Assembly (NCBI RefSeq): GCF_000472705.1 | Contig: NZ_AXAE01000008.1 | Coordinates: forward strand, 372,001-436,000 | Direction of reading: 5' to 3' | Source of the DNA: Mesorhizobium erdmanii USDA 3471 | GTDB taxonomy: Bacteria; Pseudomonadota; Alphaproteobacteria; Rhizobiales; Rhizobiaceae | Length of the DNA: 64,000 bases | Part shown: positions 9,142 to 17,627 of the stretch, piece by piece | Position numbering within the stretch: the stretch's first letter is position 1 | How the letters are laid out: each line of letters opens with the position of its first letter | Position numbers and translations under genes: made by a program | Notes under the pieces: generated by a model | Told to the model about the DNA's origin: nothing | The model's input: only the letters and a program-made list of their open reading frames with translations | Databases searched by the model: none

Positions 9142-9602
9142 GGTTCGAGCATCATCTGAGACAGGTCGGCCGGCTTGAAACATTGCCTGCGCGGAAGGCG
9201 CCATAACAGTTCCATCAGTCGACGTGCCTGACGAAACTCATTTCGGTCCACGGCATAGTTGGCCACCATGCGCAGGCCGATGATGGGTCGCGATCGCCAA
9301 AGCCTGCCTTTGCGGTCGACGGCCTCGTAAGACAGGGGAAAGAACTCGCCGAAACGATATTGCAACGCCAACTGTTGGTATTCCGCTTCGGCCGTCCGAC
9401 CGGACTTGGGCATTGCTGTCGCTACGTGAATTCCCACTGGCCGCGTATGACGAACGGGCAAGGCGTCGAAAATGACGATCAGATCAAACCCGCGTCCGGG
9501 ATCGGCCGCTCCCCATCCGCGATGAAGAGAGTTGTCGCCGGCCCTGACGATGACAAGATTGTGGTGGTTCGCATTTGCCAAAGGTCTGCTTTCGACAGTC
9601 AT
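9138..9602 (-). CDS. Unknown protein co-transcribed with glf; N-terminus weakly DUF707-like
   Basis: About 154 residues with an uncertain start. ATG at 9602 is used; an earlier frame extends to 9650, and neither has a good ribosome site. The N-terminal segment NLVIVRAGDNSLHRGW recalls the opening strand of DUF707 (plant and bacterial putative glycan-related proteins), but the characteristic later motifs are absent, so it may be a divergent or shortened relative. The stop codon overlaps the glf start, so the two are probably co-translated and act in the same glycan pathway. Function not assigned. Confidence 0.55.
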   Translation of the reverse strand: MTVESRPLANANHHNLVIVRAGDNSLHRGWGAADPGRGFDLIVIFDALPVRHTRPVGIHVATAMPKSGRTAEAEYQQLALQYRFGEFFPLSYEAVDRKGRLWRSRPIIGLRMVANYAVDRNEFRQARRLMELLWRLPRRQCFKPADLSQMMLEP

Positions 9603-9892
9603 GCGCGGGTCCGTGATTTCACAATGGCGGCGAGCCCTACACGAAAGCAAGATTGATGCAAAGGGCCGCCAGCGACCGGCGATTTTCCGGCCGACATCGA
9701 GGGAGAAGGTTTATTGCCAGTATGACTGGTGTGTCGAGGCCGAGTGTGTCAATTCAAGAACCGGAAGCTCGTGGCCTGAAACCTGTTTTACGAACCGCTA
9801 TTGCCGGGATCGGCCATTGTACTGTCGTAACGATAGCTTCCGATGACCAAGACGCCGCTTCTATACGCTGCCACTCATAGGACGAGCATTCC

Positions 9893-10816
9893 ATGAAACT
9901 GATTGTTGTGACACCGGCTGGCCGCGAGAAATATCTTCGCCTTCTCAGTCATCACGTCCTGAAAAGCCCTGAGGTGCACGAATGGCATCTGTGGGACAAT
10001 TGCCGCAACGAAGCCGATCGGGCCTATCTCCAGCGATTGGCTGCCAGCGATCCGCGCTGCAGGATCAAGCAACTTCCGCATGCCGATGGCGGTTTCAATG
10101 TCATCGGCGATTTCTATCGTTTCTGCGACGATGCCGAAGCTTTCTACCTGCGCCTCGACGACGATGTGGTTTTTGTCGAGGACGGGTTCTTTCAGCGGTA
10201 CATGACGAGGGTCATGGCCGAAAGGGGCTCGGCCATCTGGTACGCACCTCTGATCATCAACAATGCGATCTGCAATTCACTGCTCAAGCAGCTTTCCAGG
10301 GTCAGGATAGACGGCCCGCTTACCTGCCAGGCGTCGTGCGAATTCTCCTGGGCTCACGCCAGCTTCCCGGAGGCGCTTCATCCAGTCTTCGTCGAAGCCG
10401 TCCGGACCAATCGGCTTGATGATTTCCGGGTGCCGGACCGGGAGATCAGGTTGTCGCGCTTCTCGATCAATGCAATCGGATTTTTCGGGTCGGACATTGT
10501 CAGTCTGGGAGACGGATTCCATCCGCCGTCAGGCGATGAGGAAGAATGGCTGTCGGTGACGTTGCCGACCAAACTGGATCGGCCAGGTAAGATCTTTGGT
10601 GACATGACCGTAGCGCATTTCAGTTTTTATCCCCAGGAACGTCAATTGCTGCGAACCAACATTCTCGACGGCTACTATGAGATCGCCGGCTTGCCCGCTC
10701 CAATCTACGAGAAACCCCCGATCCGCTTGAGAGACCGGCTGAGGCAATGGAGGAGAGGCCGGAAGGCGTCGACGCCACCACGCTACACGATCTCGCTTCC
10801 ACCTGTCACAACCTGA
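9893..10816 (+). CDS. Glycosyltransferase-like protein with DDD motif
   Basis: 307 residues. The N-terminus starts directly with a short strand (MKLIVVTPAGREKYL), and residues about 80-95 carry YLRLDDDVVFVEDGFF. This is a DxD-type metal/nucleotide-sugar site as in GT-A glycosyltransferases. The protein is soluble, with a basic C-terminal tail that could contact membrane. AGGACG lies seven bases before the ATG. It is divergent from the glf pair, and the setting with UDP-galactofuranose and UDP-xylose-type enzymes suggests transfer of one of these sugars. I do not recognise a named family, so specificity is unknown. Confidence 0.65.
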   Translation: MKLIVVTPAGREKYLRLLSHHVLKSPEVHEWHLWDNCRNEADRAYLQRLAASDPRCRIKQLPHADGGFNVIGDFYRFCDDAEAFYLRLDDDVVFVEDGFFQRYMTRVMAERGSAIWYAPLIINNAICNSLLKQLSRVRIDGPLTCQASCEFSWAHASFPEALHPVFVEAVRTNRLDDFRVPDREIRLSRFSINAIGFFGSDIVSLGDGFHPPSGDEEEWLSVTLPTKLDRPGKIFGDMTVAHFSFYPQERQLLRTNILDGYYEIAGLPAPIYEKPPIRLRDRLRQWRRGRKASTPPRYTISLPPVTT

Positions 10817-10960
10817 AGAGTGCCATGGCCGCTGAGCGCGCCAAGCAAGTCTCTCGGATCGTCAGCTCATAGAAGTGTTTGCCAGCGCCTTGCATGACCT
10901 CGCGAGGTAAACCGGCGCGTCCTTCAACCGGCGCCGGCGTTCCTGTAGAAATCGATTGAT

Positions 10961-11161
10961 ATGAGACGGCGGCCACACGGGCCGCTCAACGGCCGCGCGC
11001 CGCCGCTAAAGCCGATCCGCCGCAATCTGAACTACCTGGTTCATGGCGCCTGGTACCGGGATCACCTCAATCCGGCCGGCCGCGACACCGACGTGTTGCG
11101 CAAGACCATGCTGCTCCTGCTGCATCAAGCCTTTCCACGGCACTTCGACTTGATGCCTTAG
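10961..11161 (+). CDS. Small hypothetical protein
   Basis: 66 residues; no recognised domain. The C-terminal half (RRNLNYLVHGAWYRDH and DVLRKTMLLLLHQAF) looks protein-like and helical, but there is no clear ribosome site. Its stop overlaps the stop of the convergent metallohydrolase gene by three bases. It could be the remnant of a larger gene or a genuine small protein. The surrounding 10817-10960 stretch shows nothing else. Confidence 0.35.
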   Translation: MRRRPHGPLNGRAPPLKPIRRNLNYLVHGAWYRDHLNPAGRDTDVLRKTMLLLLHQAFPRHFDLMP

Positions 11162-11922
11162 CAGGGGCGCTGCCGCAGATGGCAGCCGGCCTGACGCTTC
11201 CGCGCCAGGTACTCATCGATCAGCTGGCGGTAGCGCACCTTGCCGAAGCTCGGGAAATGGCCGCCATGCACCACCGAGACATCGAGGTCGCGCATGGCGA
11301 GCAGCGTTTCCATGTAGTCCGGTATATCCGAGTGGTAGACGTCGTCGATCAGCGGCCCGTCATAGATGATGTCGCCGGACAGCAGGATGCCGGTCTTTTT
11401 CTCGTAGAGCGCGATGCCGCCGGGCGAATGGCCGGGCGTGTGGATCACCTCGAAGGCACGGTCGCCTAGATCCAGAATGTCGCCATGCCCAAGCAGACGG
11501 TCGGCCGGCGCGGGCCTGACTCTGTAGCGTGCCGTGTCCCAGCCATGCGGCTGGCGATCGAACATCTCCTCGGTGGCATAGGTGCCGGCGGCGGTCCATT
11601 CGTTGCGCGGATCGGCAAGAATCTTCGCCTCGGCGCTGTGCACGCAACGGTCGGGAAATTCATGGTGGCAGCCGATATGATCGAAATGGGTGTGGCTGGC
11701 GACGCAGGTCAGCTTGCGCTCGCTCACCAAAGGCACATGGCGCCTGAGGCTGAAATGGCCAAGCCCGGTATCGAACAGGAGATCCCGGTCGCGGCCGCGC
11801 ACATGCCACATGTTGCAGCGGAAGAACGGCTTGATCCAGGGCTCATGGATCAGCGTCACGCCGTCGGCCATGCGGATGGTTTCATACCAATCCGGCGCCT
11901 CGATGACCGGCAGCATGCTCAT
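11158..11922 (-). CDS. Metallo-beta-lactamase fold hydrolase, last gene of the ABC operon
   Basis: 254 residues. Metal ligands are seen as SHTHFDHIG (HxHxDH), the later TPGHSPGG histidine, the aspartate in LLSGDIIYDG and the final VVHGGH. Together these give a dinuclear metal site of the glyoxalase II-like superfamily. The reaction is unknown (thioester, lactone or phosphoester). It lies three bases after the ABC ATPase gene. GAGGG sits immediately before ATG 11922, so the second ATG at 11916 has better spacing and may be the true start. Being last in an import operon, it may process the imported compound. Confidence 0.88.
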   Translation of the reverse strand: MSMLPVIEAPDWYETIRMADGVTLIHEPWIKPFFRCNMWHVRGRDRDLLFDTGLGHFSLRRHVPLVSERKLTCVASHTHFDHIGCHHEFPDRCVHSAEAKILADPRNEWTAAGTYATEEMFDRQPHGWDTARYRVRPAPADRLLGHGDILDLGDRAFEVIHTPGHSPGGIALYEKKTGILLSGDIIYDGPLIDDVYHSDIPDYMETLLAMRDLDVSVVHGGHFPSFGKVRYRQLIDEYLARKRQAGCHLRQRPC

Positions 11923-11925
11923 CCC

Positions 11926-12990
11926 TCAGTTCGCCAGCAGGATCATGTCGCCAGCCTGGCATGAAATCGCGACCGTGTCGCCGGTCTGGACGGTGGCGGA
12001 AGCCGGAGCCTTGGCGATGAACCGCAGTGCCGCATCCACGGTCGAGGTGGCCAGCACCCGTTTGAAGCTGCCCTGGAATACGACGTCGCTGATTTTTGCC
12101 ATGCCGAGCCCGACGCCGCCTTCATTGGCGCCGAGGACAAGATGTTCCGGACGGATGGCGAGGGCAACTTGCGCCCCGGCCTGCGCGGCGCCGGGCACAC
12201 AGACCGAGCCGATCGGCGTTGCCACGGTCGCGGTGCCGCCCTTTGCCTCCGCCACGGTTCCGGAAAGGATCGTGCTCTCGCCCATGAAAGTCGCCGCGAA
12301 ACGCGTCGACGGCCTGGCATAGACGCGCTCGGGCGGCCCTTCGTCCTCGATGCGGCCGTCGTTCATCACCACGCAATGGTCGGCCAGCGCCATTGCTTCT
12401 TCCTGGTCGTGGGTGACATGGATGAAGGCGGTCCCGACCCGCTTCTGGATCGCCTTCAGCTCGTCCTGCATCTGCCGGCGCAGTTTGAGGTCGAGCGCAC
12501 CGAGCGGCTCGTCGAGCAATAGCACCGCGGGCTCGATGACCAGCGCGCGCGCCAGCGCCACGCGCTGCCGCTGGCCGCCGGAAAGCTGGTGCGGTTTCTT
12601 GTCGAAGGCGGCGGCCAGCCCGACCAGCGCGAGCGCCTCACGCGCCCTCGCGGCGCGGGTCGCGCCATCAACGCCTTGCATGCGCAGCCCAAAGCCGACA
12701 TTGCCGCCGACGCTCATATGCGGAAACAACGCATAATCCTGGAACACCGTCGTCGTCGGGCGCCTGGCCGGTGGCACGGACGTGCAGTCCTCGCCGCGGA
12801 TGAACACCTTGCCTTCGCTCGGGGTGACGAAGCCGCCCAGGATGGACAGCAGCGTCGTCTTGCCGGACCCCGATGGCCCGAGCAGGATCGTGTAGCTACC
12901 CGGTTCGATCCGCAGCGAGACGTCCTTCAGCACCGCCAGCTGCCCAAAACGATGGGAGACGTTGCGGATATCGACCAGAGGCGCGGTCAT
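11926..12990 (-). CDS. ABC transporter ATP-binding protein, polyamine (PotA) type
   Basis: 354 residues. The ATPase powers solute import. Walker A GPSGSGKTT is near residue 37, the ABC signature LSGGQRQR near 135, Walker B VLLLDEP near 158, and the H-loop follows in IHVTHDQEEAMALAD. The C-terminal third (about 240-350) is a TOBE domain as in PotA and related spermidine/putrescine importers. Its ATG overlaps the stop of the permease gene (ATGA). Substrate is inferred from the whole operon only. Confidence 0.93.
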   Translation of the reverse strand: MTAPLVDIRNVSHRFGQLAVLKDVSLRIEPGSYTILLGPSGSGKTTLLSILGGFVTPSEGKVFIRGEDCTSVPPARRPTTTVFQDYALFPHMSVGGNVGFGLRMQGVDGATRAARAREALALVGLAAAFDKKPHQLSGGQRQRVALARALVIEPAVLLLDEPLGALDLKLRRQMQDELKAIQKRVGTAFIHVTHDQEEAMALADHCVVMNDGRIEDEGPPERVYARPSTRFAATFMGESTILSGTVAEAKGGTATVATPIGSVCVPGAAQAGAQVALAIRPEHLVLGANEGGVGLGMAKISDVVFQGSFKRVLATSTVDAALRFIAKAPASATVQTGDTVAISCQAGDMILLAN

Positions 12991-13769
12991 GTCTTTCTCC
13001 GGCGCAGCAATGTCAGTTCGAACAGCACCACCAGCACGATGGAAACGGCGAAGACCAAAGAACCGACCGCGTTTGTCTTGGGGTTGAGGCCGGAACGCAG
13101 CAGGTTCCAGATTTCGACCGGCAGCGTGGTGTCGAAGCGGGTCAAAAGGAAGGAGATCACGAATTCATCCCAGGAGAACGTCATCGACAGGAAGAAGCCG
13201 GCGAAGATCGCCGGTGCCATGACTGGCACAGTGATCAGCAGCAGCACCTTCCATTCCGGCGCGCCAAGATCGCGCGCGGCGCGTTCGATGTTGATCTGAT
13301 GGTCCCCCATCTGGCTGTAGATGATGGCGAAGCAGAGCGGCAGGTTGATCACGACATGGCCGATGCCGGCCGCCAGCAGCGACTTCGGCACGCCGGCCCA
13401 GTTGAACAGAACCAGCAGTCCCATGCCGATGATGAGATAGCTGACCGTCAGCGGTAGCGTGATCAGCCCGCGCAGCAAGCCCGAACCGGGCAGCACGAAG
13501 CGCGCAAACCCCCAGGCGCAGAGGAAGCCGAGCGTGACGGCGGCCAGCGACGAGATAGAGGCCACCAGCAGCGAATTGACCAGCGCCGAAGTCAACCGCG
13601 CGTCGGAAAGTACCGCCTCGTACCAGCGCAATGACGGGCCGGTGAACGGCGGAATGGGGAAGGAGGTCGACTGCAGCGAAAACAGCACCAGCACGACCAC
13701 CGGCAGGAAGATGAAGCCGTAGACGGCAAGCGCATAGAGCCAGGAAACGATGCGGACAGACTGGCGCAT
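12987..13769 (-). CDS. ABC transporter permease, PotC-like
   Basis: 260 residues with about six membrane segments. The cytoplasmic EAA loop that contacts the ATPase is visible as IERAARDLGAPEWKVLLLITVP. The start is ATG at 13769, two bases after the stop of the other permease, although the frame stays open upstream. The N-terminus MRQSVRIVSWLYALAVY begins with the first membrane helix as in PotC. It forms the inner-membrane channel together with the PotB-like subunit. Confidence 0.92.
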   Translation of the reverse strand: MRQSVRIVSWLYALAVYGFIFLPVVVLVLFSLQSTSFPIPPFTGPSLRWYEAVLSDARLTSALVNSLLVASISSLAAVTLGFLCAWGFARFVLPGSGLLRGLITLPLTVSYLIIGMGLLVLFNWAGVPKSLLAAGIGHVVINLPLCFAIIYSQMGDHQINIERAARDLGAPEWKVLLLITVPVMAPAIFAGFFLSMTFSWDEFVISFLLTRFDTTLPVEIWNLLRSGLNPKTNAVGSLVFAVSIVLVVLFELTLLRRRKT

Positions 13770-13771
13770 TG

Positions 13772-14653
13772 TCAGGCCCGCTCGATCTTCAGCCAACGCG
13801 CGCAGGCGAGGTAGGCGACGGTTACCACCGCCATCAGGATGATCGACAGCGCCGAGGCCAGCGGAAAATCGCCGCGCCGGCCGATCTGCATCATCACCAG
13901 CTGCGGCATCAGCAGCTCGTTGTTGCCGCCCAGAATCTGCGGCGTGATGTAGTCTCCGATGCACAGCACGAAGGTGAGGAAGGCGCCGACCATGATGCCG
14001 GGCAAGGTGAGCGGCAAGATGACATGCAGGAAGGTGCGCACCGGCCCGGCGCCGAGATCGGCGGCGGCCTTGCGGTAGCTCGGGCTGAGCTGCTTCAGAT
14101 TGGCGAAGATGGTCAGCGTCAGCAACATGACGAAGAAATGCACGAAGCCGGTGACGGTGGCTAGCCGAGTGTTGGCGAGCTGCAGCGGCTCGTTGATCAG
14201 GCCGGAGCCGGTCAGCGCGCGGTTGATGACGCCATTCTGCGCCAGCACCAGCAGCCAGGAATAGGAGCGTACGACATAGGACGTCCAGAACGGCAGCACG
14301 GCCAGCATCAGCGCCAGCCTTTGCCAGCGTTCCGGCACCTGTTCGGCAAGAATCCAGGCGAAGGGATAGGCGAGCAGCACAGAGACCACGGTGACGATCG
14401 CCGTCACCTGCAGCGAGTTCACCATCGCCTGCCAGTAGGAGGGGTTGGCGAAGAATTGGCTGTAGTTGCCGAGCGTGAAGCCGCCGCCTTCATGCGCCGT
14501 CAGGCTGGAAAACCCCATGGCAAGGAACGGCAGCACGAAGAACAGCAGCGTCCAGCCGAGCGCCGGAGTGACCAGCGCCCAGGGCAAGGCGCGGCCCGCC
14601 CGGGGCAGGGCAGAGCCCGCCCGGGGCAGGGGATTGTCTCCAGCCGGGCTCAC
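13772..14653 (-). CDS. ABC transporter permease, PotB-like
   Basis: 293 residues, about six membrane segments. The EAA loop is seen around YRKAAADLGAGPVRTFLHVILP. A GTG start at 14653 is used; no strong ribosome site is visible, and a start further in is possible. Residues about 8-25 are encoded by a 21-base tandem repeat (LPRAGSA / LPRAGRA), which is unusual for this family and may be an N-terminal extension or an artefact of too early a start. The gene lies 13 bases after the binding-protein gene. Confidence 0.9.
   Translation of the reverse strand: MSPAGDNPLPRAGSALPRAGRALPWALVTPALGWTLLFFVLPFLAMGFSSLTAHEGGGFTLGNYSQFFANPSYWQAMVNSLQVTAIVTVVSVLLAYPFAWILAEQVPERWQRLALMLAVLPFWTSYVVRSYSWLLVLAQNGVINRALTGSGLINEPLQLANTRLATVTGFVHFFVMLLTLTIFANLKQLSPSYRKAAADLGAGPVRTFLHVILPLTLPGIMVGAFLTFVLCIGDYITPQILGGNNELLMPQLVMMQIGRRGDFPLASALSIILMAVVTVAYLACARWLKIERA
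14594..14631. repeat. 21-base tandem repeat in the 5' end of the PotB-like permease gene
   Basis: GCCCGCCCGGGGCAGGG occurs at 14594-14610 and again at 14615-14631, a period of 21 bases. A weaker third copy extends toward 14585. It keeps the reading frame. Confidence 0.7.
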
Positions 14654-14666
14654 GAGCGGTATCGGC

Positions 14667-15749
14667 TCATTTTGCCTGCAGCATTTCGGTCCACATGTCC
14701 TGCATCTTCTTGTCGAGGTCGGCGCTCGGCGCCGGATAGGCCTGGGCGCGGGCCAGGAAGCCCGGCTGTTCGTCGAAGCGCAGAACTTTCTTCTGGTCGT
14801 CGGTGAGCGCCGCCTTGGTGTTCGACGGCATGCCCCAATAGCAGGAAGAGGTGGCGAGCCGCGCCTGGCCTTCCGGGCTCATAATGTACTGGATGAACTT
14901 CAAGGCCATGTCCTTGTTCTTGGAATCCTTGAACATGGCCAGCGACTGCGACCACAGCACCGCACCCTCCTTCGGGATCGAGAAGTCGAGCGCCGGGTTC
15001 TCCTTGGCGAGGCCCGCTGTGACCCATTCGCCGCCGCCAACCAATATGTCGACTTCTCCGGTGGCGAGCGCCGTCTGGCTGGCGGTCACCTCGCCGACCA
15101 GCTTGGCATTGGCCTTCATCTTGAGCAATTCGTCCTTGAGGGCGGGAAGGTCGGCCTCGGTGAGGTCCGACGTCTTCTTGCCGATGGCGAGCGCCGCCAT
15201 GCCGATGACCGGCAAATAGTAGTCGTAAATGGCGACCTTGCCCTTGTATTTATCTGATGTCAGCGACTCGAGGGACTGCATGTCGGCCGGATCGACCTTG
15301 GTCTTGTTGAAGCCGATTGTGTTGTAGCCGAACTTTTCGGTGATGCCGTAGCGCTTGCCGTCGACGACCGTGGACTTGTCCATCTTCACCTGTGGGAACA
15401 GGTCGGCCAGCGGCAGCTTGTCTTCGGGCAGCGGCTCGAACAGGCCTTTTTCGACGCCGCGCGGCACGTCGATGCTGTCGATCACCATCACGTCCCAATC
15501 CCCAGGCTGCGACTGCTCCACGATGGCGAGCCCCGCACCGGTGCCCTCGAACTCCTTGACGTTGACCTTGACGTTGTTGGCCGCCTCGAAGGGCTGCAGC
15601 AGCGCCGGATCGGAATGATCGCACCAGATCAGCGCATTGAGATCGGCAGCCTGGGCACCGCCCGCCGCGATGAGCAACGCGGCGGCCGCGCAAGCGGTGG
15701 CGAGGTTGGACTTCAGGGTGGAAAGCGGATTCCGGGTGTTGCTGGTCAT
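14667..15749 (-). CDS. Extracellular solute-binding protein, PotD/PotF type
   Basis: 360 residues; the periplasmic receptor that captures the substrate for the ABC importer. A signal peptide spans about residues 15-36 (AAALLIAAGGAQA-AD). The mature protein begins DLNALIWCDHSDP and has the spermidine/putrescine-binding family layout, including MSPEGQARLA and the SSCYWGMPSN segment. ATG 15749 is chosen because GGGAGAA precedes it; the frame reaches 15797. This is the first gene of the operon, divergent from the TetR gene. Actual ligand (polyamine or other) cannot be told from sequence. Confidence 0.9.
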   Translation of the reverse strand: MTSNTRNPLSTLKSNLATACAAAALLIAAGGAQAADLNALIWCDHSDPALLQPFEAANNVKVNVKEFEGTGAGLAIVEQSQPGDWDVMVIDSIDVPRGVEKGLFEPLPEDKLPLADLFPQVKMDKSTVVDGKRYGITEKFGYNTIGFNKTKVDPADMQSLESLTSDKYKGKVAIYDYYLPVIGMAALAIGKKTSDLTEADLPALKDELLKMKANAKLVGEVTASQTALATGEVDILVGGGEWVTAGLAKENPALDFSIPKEGAVLWSQSLAMFKDSKNKDMALKFIQYIMSPEGQARLATSSCYWGMPSNTKAALTDDQKKVLRFDEQPGFLARAQAYPAPSADLDKKMQDMWTEMLQAK

Positions 15750-15788
15750 CGAGTGTTCTCCCTGCCTTGCTGGCTTGTTGGACAAAAC

Positions 15789-15814
15789 TTGAACCAATTC
15801 TAAAATTGAGTCAA
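15789..15814. promoter_or_regulatory. Inverted repeat between ABC operon and tetR-type gene, likely operator
   Basis: TTGAACCAATT at 15789-15799 and AATTGAGTCAA at 15804-15814 pair at 9 of 11 positions around CTAA. It lies centrally in the 92-base divergent gap, 39 bases from the binding-protein start and 27 from the regulator start. Its size and placement fit a TetR-family operator controlling both directions. This is an inference from symmetry and position. Confidence 0.65.
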
Positions 15815-15841
15815 TTATGATTTTCTGGCAAAGAGGCCGAT

Positions 15842-16456
15842 ATGAGTGGATTGCGCGAAAGACAGAAGGCGGACCGGCACCGCCGGATCATCGAGGCGGC
15901 GGCAGCACTTTTCCGCGAAGCCGGCTATGAGGGCGCCAAGATCGAGGCGATCGCGGCACAAGCCGAAGTGTCGATCGGCACGATCTACAATTACTACGAA
16001 AACAAAGGCGACATCCTCGGCGCCATCGTCTCGCTCGAGGTCAACGAGGTGCTCAATGCCGGGCGCGGTGTCGTCGCCAGGCCGCCAGCCAATGTCGGCG
16101 ACGCGCTTGACACCCTGGTCGGCATCTACATCGAGCATTCGCTGCACTATCTCAGCAAGGAGATGTGGCGGCAGGCGATGGCGATCTCGACGCAGCTGCC
16201 CGACAGCCCGTTCGGCCAGGCCTACACCGCGCTCGACCGGGAGCTTACCGAGCAGATAAGCGCGTTGGTCGCCCGCCTCCAGGAAACAGGCTTGGTGCGC
16301 AAGGACTTGGACGGGGTGGCTCTGGGCGAACTGATCTTCAACAACATGAACATGATGTTCATCGAATTCGTGAAACGCGACGAGGCCAAGATTCCGGAAC
16401 TGCGCGCGGCGATAAGACGGCAGAACCGGATCTTGGTGGCGGCGATCGGCGTGTGA
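15842..16456 (+). CDS. TetR-family transcriptional regulator
   Basis: 204 residues. The N-terminal helix-turn-helix is seen at about residues 10-56 (RRIIEAAAALFREAGYEGAKI ... VSIGTIYNYYENKGDIL, shown here in two pieces). The ligand-binding helical domain follows. AAAGAGG is six bases before the ATG. It is transcribed away from the ABC/metallohydrolase operon and shares a symmetric site with it, so it very likely represses that operon and itself until an inducer binds. The inducer may be the transported solute. Confidence 0.92.
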   Translation: MSGLRERQKADRHRRIIEAAAALFREAGYEGAKIEAIAAQAEVSIGTIYNYYENKGDILGAIVSLEVNEVLNAGRGVVARPPANVGDALDTLVGIYIEHSLHYLSKEMWRQAMAISTQLPDSPFGQAYTALDRELTEQISALVARLQETGLVRKDLDGVALGELIFNNMNMMFIEFVKRDEAKIPELRAAIRRQNRILVAAIGV

Positions 16457-16590
16457 GAGACGGACCTGTCAGGAGGTGGCAGGAAAAATCGCCGTTGTAG
16501 GAGTCAGACGCCGTTTCCACGCCATCGCGCCTCTTGAGTTGAATTTGAAATCTGATACAACCTGGAAGGGCATTAAATGGGGAGGGGTAA

Positions 16591-17160
16591 ATGGGGGCGT
16601 TTTCCATCTGGCATTGGGTAATCGTGCTGCTATTGATCGGCGTGCCGGTTTTCTTTGCCGTTCGATCTGCCGCGAAGCCGTCACGGAATCCTGAGGCTCT
16701 CGTGGGCTTCGGTGGATGGCTGATGCTGCTGGCGATCGGCCAGGCGTTATCACCGCTGCGCACACTCGCCGACTTTGCAAACTCCGCCGACGGCTACCAG
16801 CAGCTCATGACCCTCTCAAATGGGCCGCTGGCGGTGTATGGCGAGGTCGCCCTTAATCTGGCATTTCTGGCGCTTCAGCTGGTTGTGCTCGTTTCGATGC
16901 TGCGGCGAAGCCACCGCTTTCCGCAATTGTTTCTTTTCCAGTGGGTTGCGATCCCGGTCGTGTTCATCCTGGACACGATCTGGATCGTGTCGATTCTGGG
17001 CGTTCCGGTGAATCAGGTGCTTGCAGGCGATGCGCTGGTGGCGCCGATAGCCTCGTTCGTTGGGGCCGGCATCTGGGTCGCTTATGTCTATAAGTCGGTC
17101 AGGGTGAGAAATACGTTCATCAGGACGAACGCATCTGAGCAAATTGCGAGCGCTTCATAG
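16591..17160 (+). CDS. DUF2569-like integral membrane protein
   Basis: 189 residues with about four to five hydrophobic segments. The segment PEALVGFGGWLMLLAIG after the first helix and the helix with LALQLVVLVSMLRRSHRFP resemble DUF2569 inner-membrane proteins (YdgK-like), whose function is unknown. GGGGAGGGG precedes the ATG, so the start is firm. The gene stands alone between the TetR gene and the tRNA-Thr gene on the other strand. Confidence 0.7.
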   Translation: MGAFSIWHWVIVLLLIGVPVFFAVRSAAKPSRNPEALVGFGGWLMLLAIGQALSPLRTLADFANSADGYQQLMTLSNGPLAVYGEVALNLAFLALQLVVLVSMLRRSHRFPQLFLFQWVAIPVVFILDTIWIVSILGVPVNQVLAGDALVAPIASFVGAGIWVAYVYKSVRVRNTFIRTNASEQIASAS

Positions 17161-17226
17161 GGAATATCGGCGCTCAGGGCCGAGCCCGGAAGGGCTTCAA
17201 GCTCTCGAAGGATCGCTGGTCAGAAC

Positions 17227-17302
17227 TGGTGCCCCCGGACGGAATCGAACCGCCGACCTTCGGTTTACAAAACCGCTGCTCTACCAGCTGAGCTACAAGG
17301 GC
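17227..17302 (-). tRNA. tRNA-Thr (anticodon TGT)
   Basis: Full cloverleaf read on the minus strand. The acceptor stem GCCCTTG pairs with CGGGGGC (including G-T pairs), the D-loop has AGCTCAGCTGGTAGAGC, the anticodon loop is TTTGTAA within CGGTT/AACCG, the T-arm has GGTTCGAATCC, and CCA is encoded. The anticodon TGT reads ACA codons. Confidence 0.97.
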
Positions 17303-17459
17303 ACTTGCGCTCCGGTAGCATATTTGCTGCGCCAGTAAAGACAAAACTCGATTTTCGGTTACCCCAGCGGTGGATGACGCCGTGGCCGCACATGCTGAAA
17401 TCCGCAAACGAGCTTCCTACATAAGGCGAAGGTGCAACTGCTTCGGACCGGAGTGTCGC

Positions 17460-17627
17460 ATGATCAGGCTTGTCATCATTCTCCCCATCGTCGTCATCGC
17501 CTGGATGCTGCTGGTGAGGCTCATCAGCGATGTGAAGAAAGCCAATGTCGACTGGACTGGCGTGACCACCATCATCGGCTTCATCGCGCTCGCCTTCTGG
17601 CTTCGTCACATCACGGGCATGGGGTGA
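17460..17627 (+). CDS. Small two-helix membrane protein
   Basis: 55 residues. Two hydrophobic stretches (about 3-20, IRLVIILPIVVIAWMLL, and about 35-50, VTTIIGFIALAFWL) are joined by a charged loop. GGAG is seven bases before the ATG at 17460. Function unknown. Its stop codon overlaps a GTG that begins a short histidine-rich frame, and a terminator follows about 85 bases later. Confidence 0.6.
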   Translation: MIRLVIILPIVVIAWMLLVRLISDVKKANVDWTGVTTIIGFIALAFWLRHITGMG

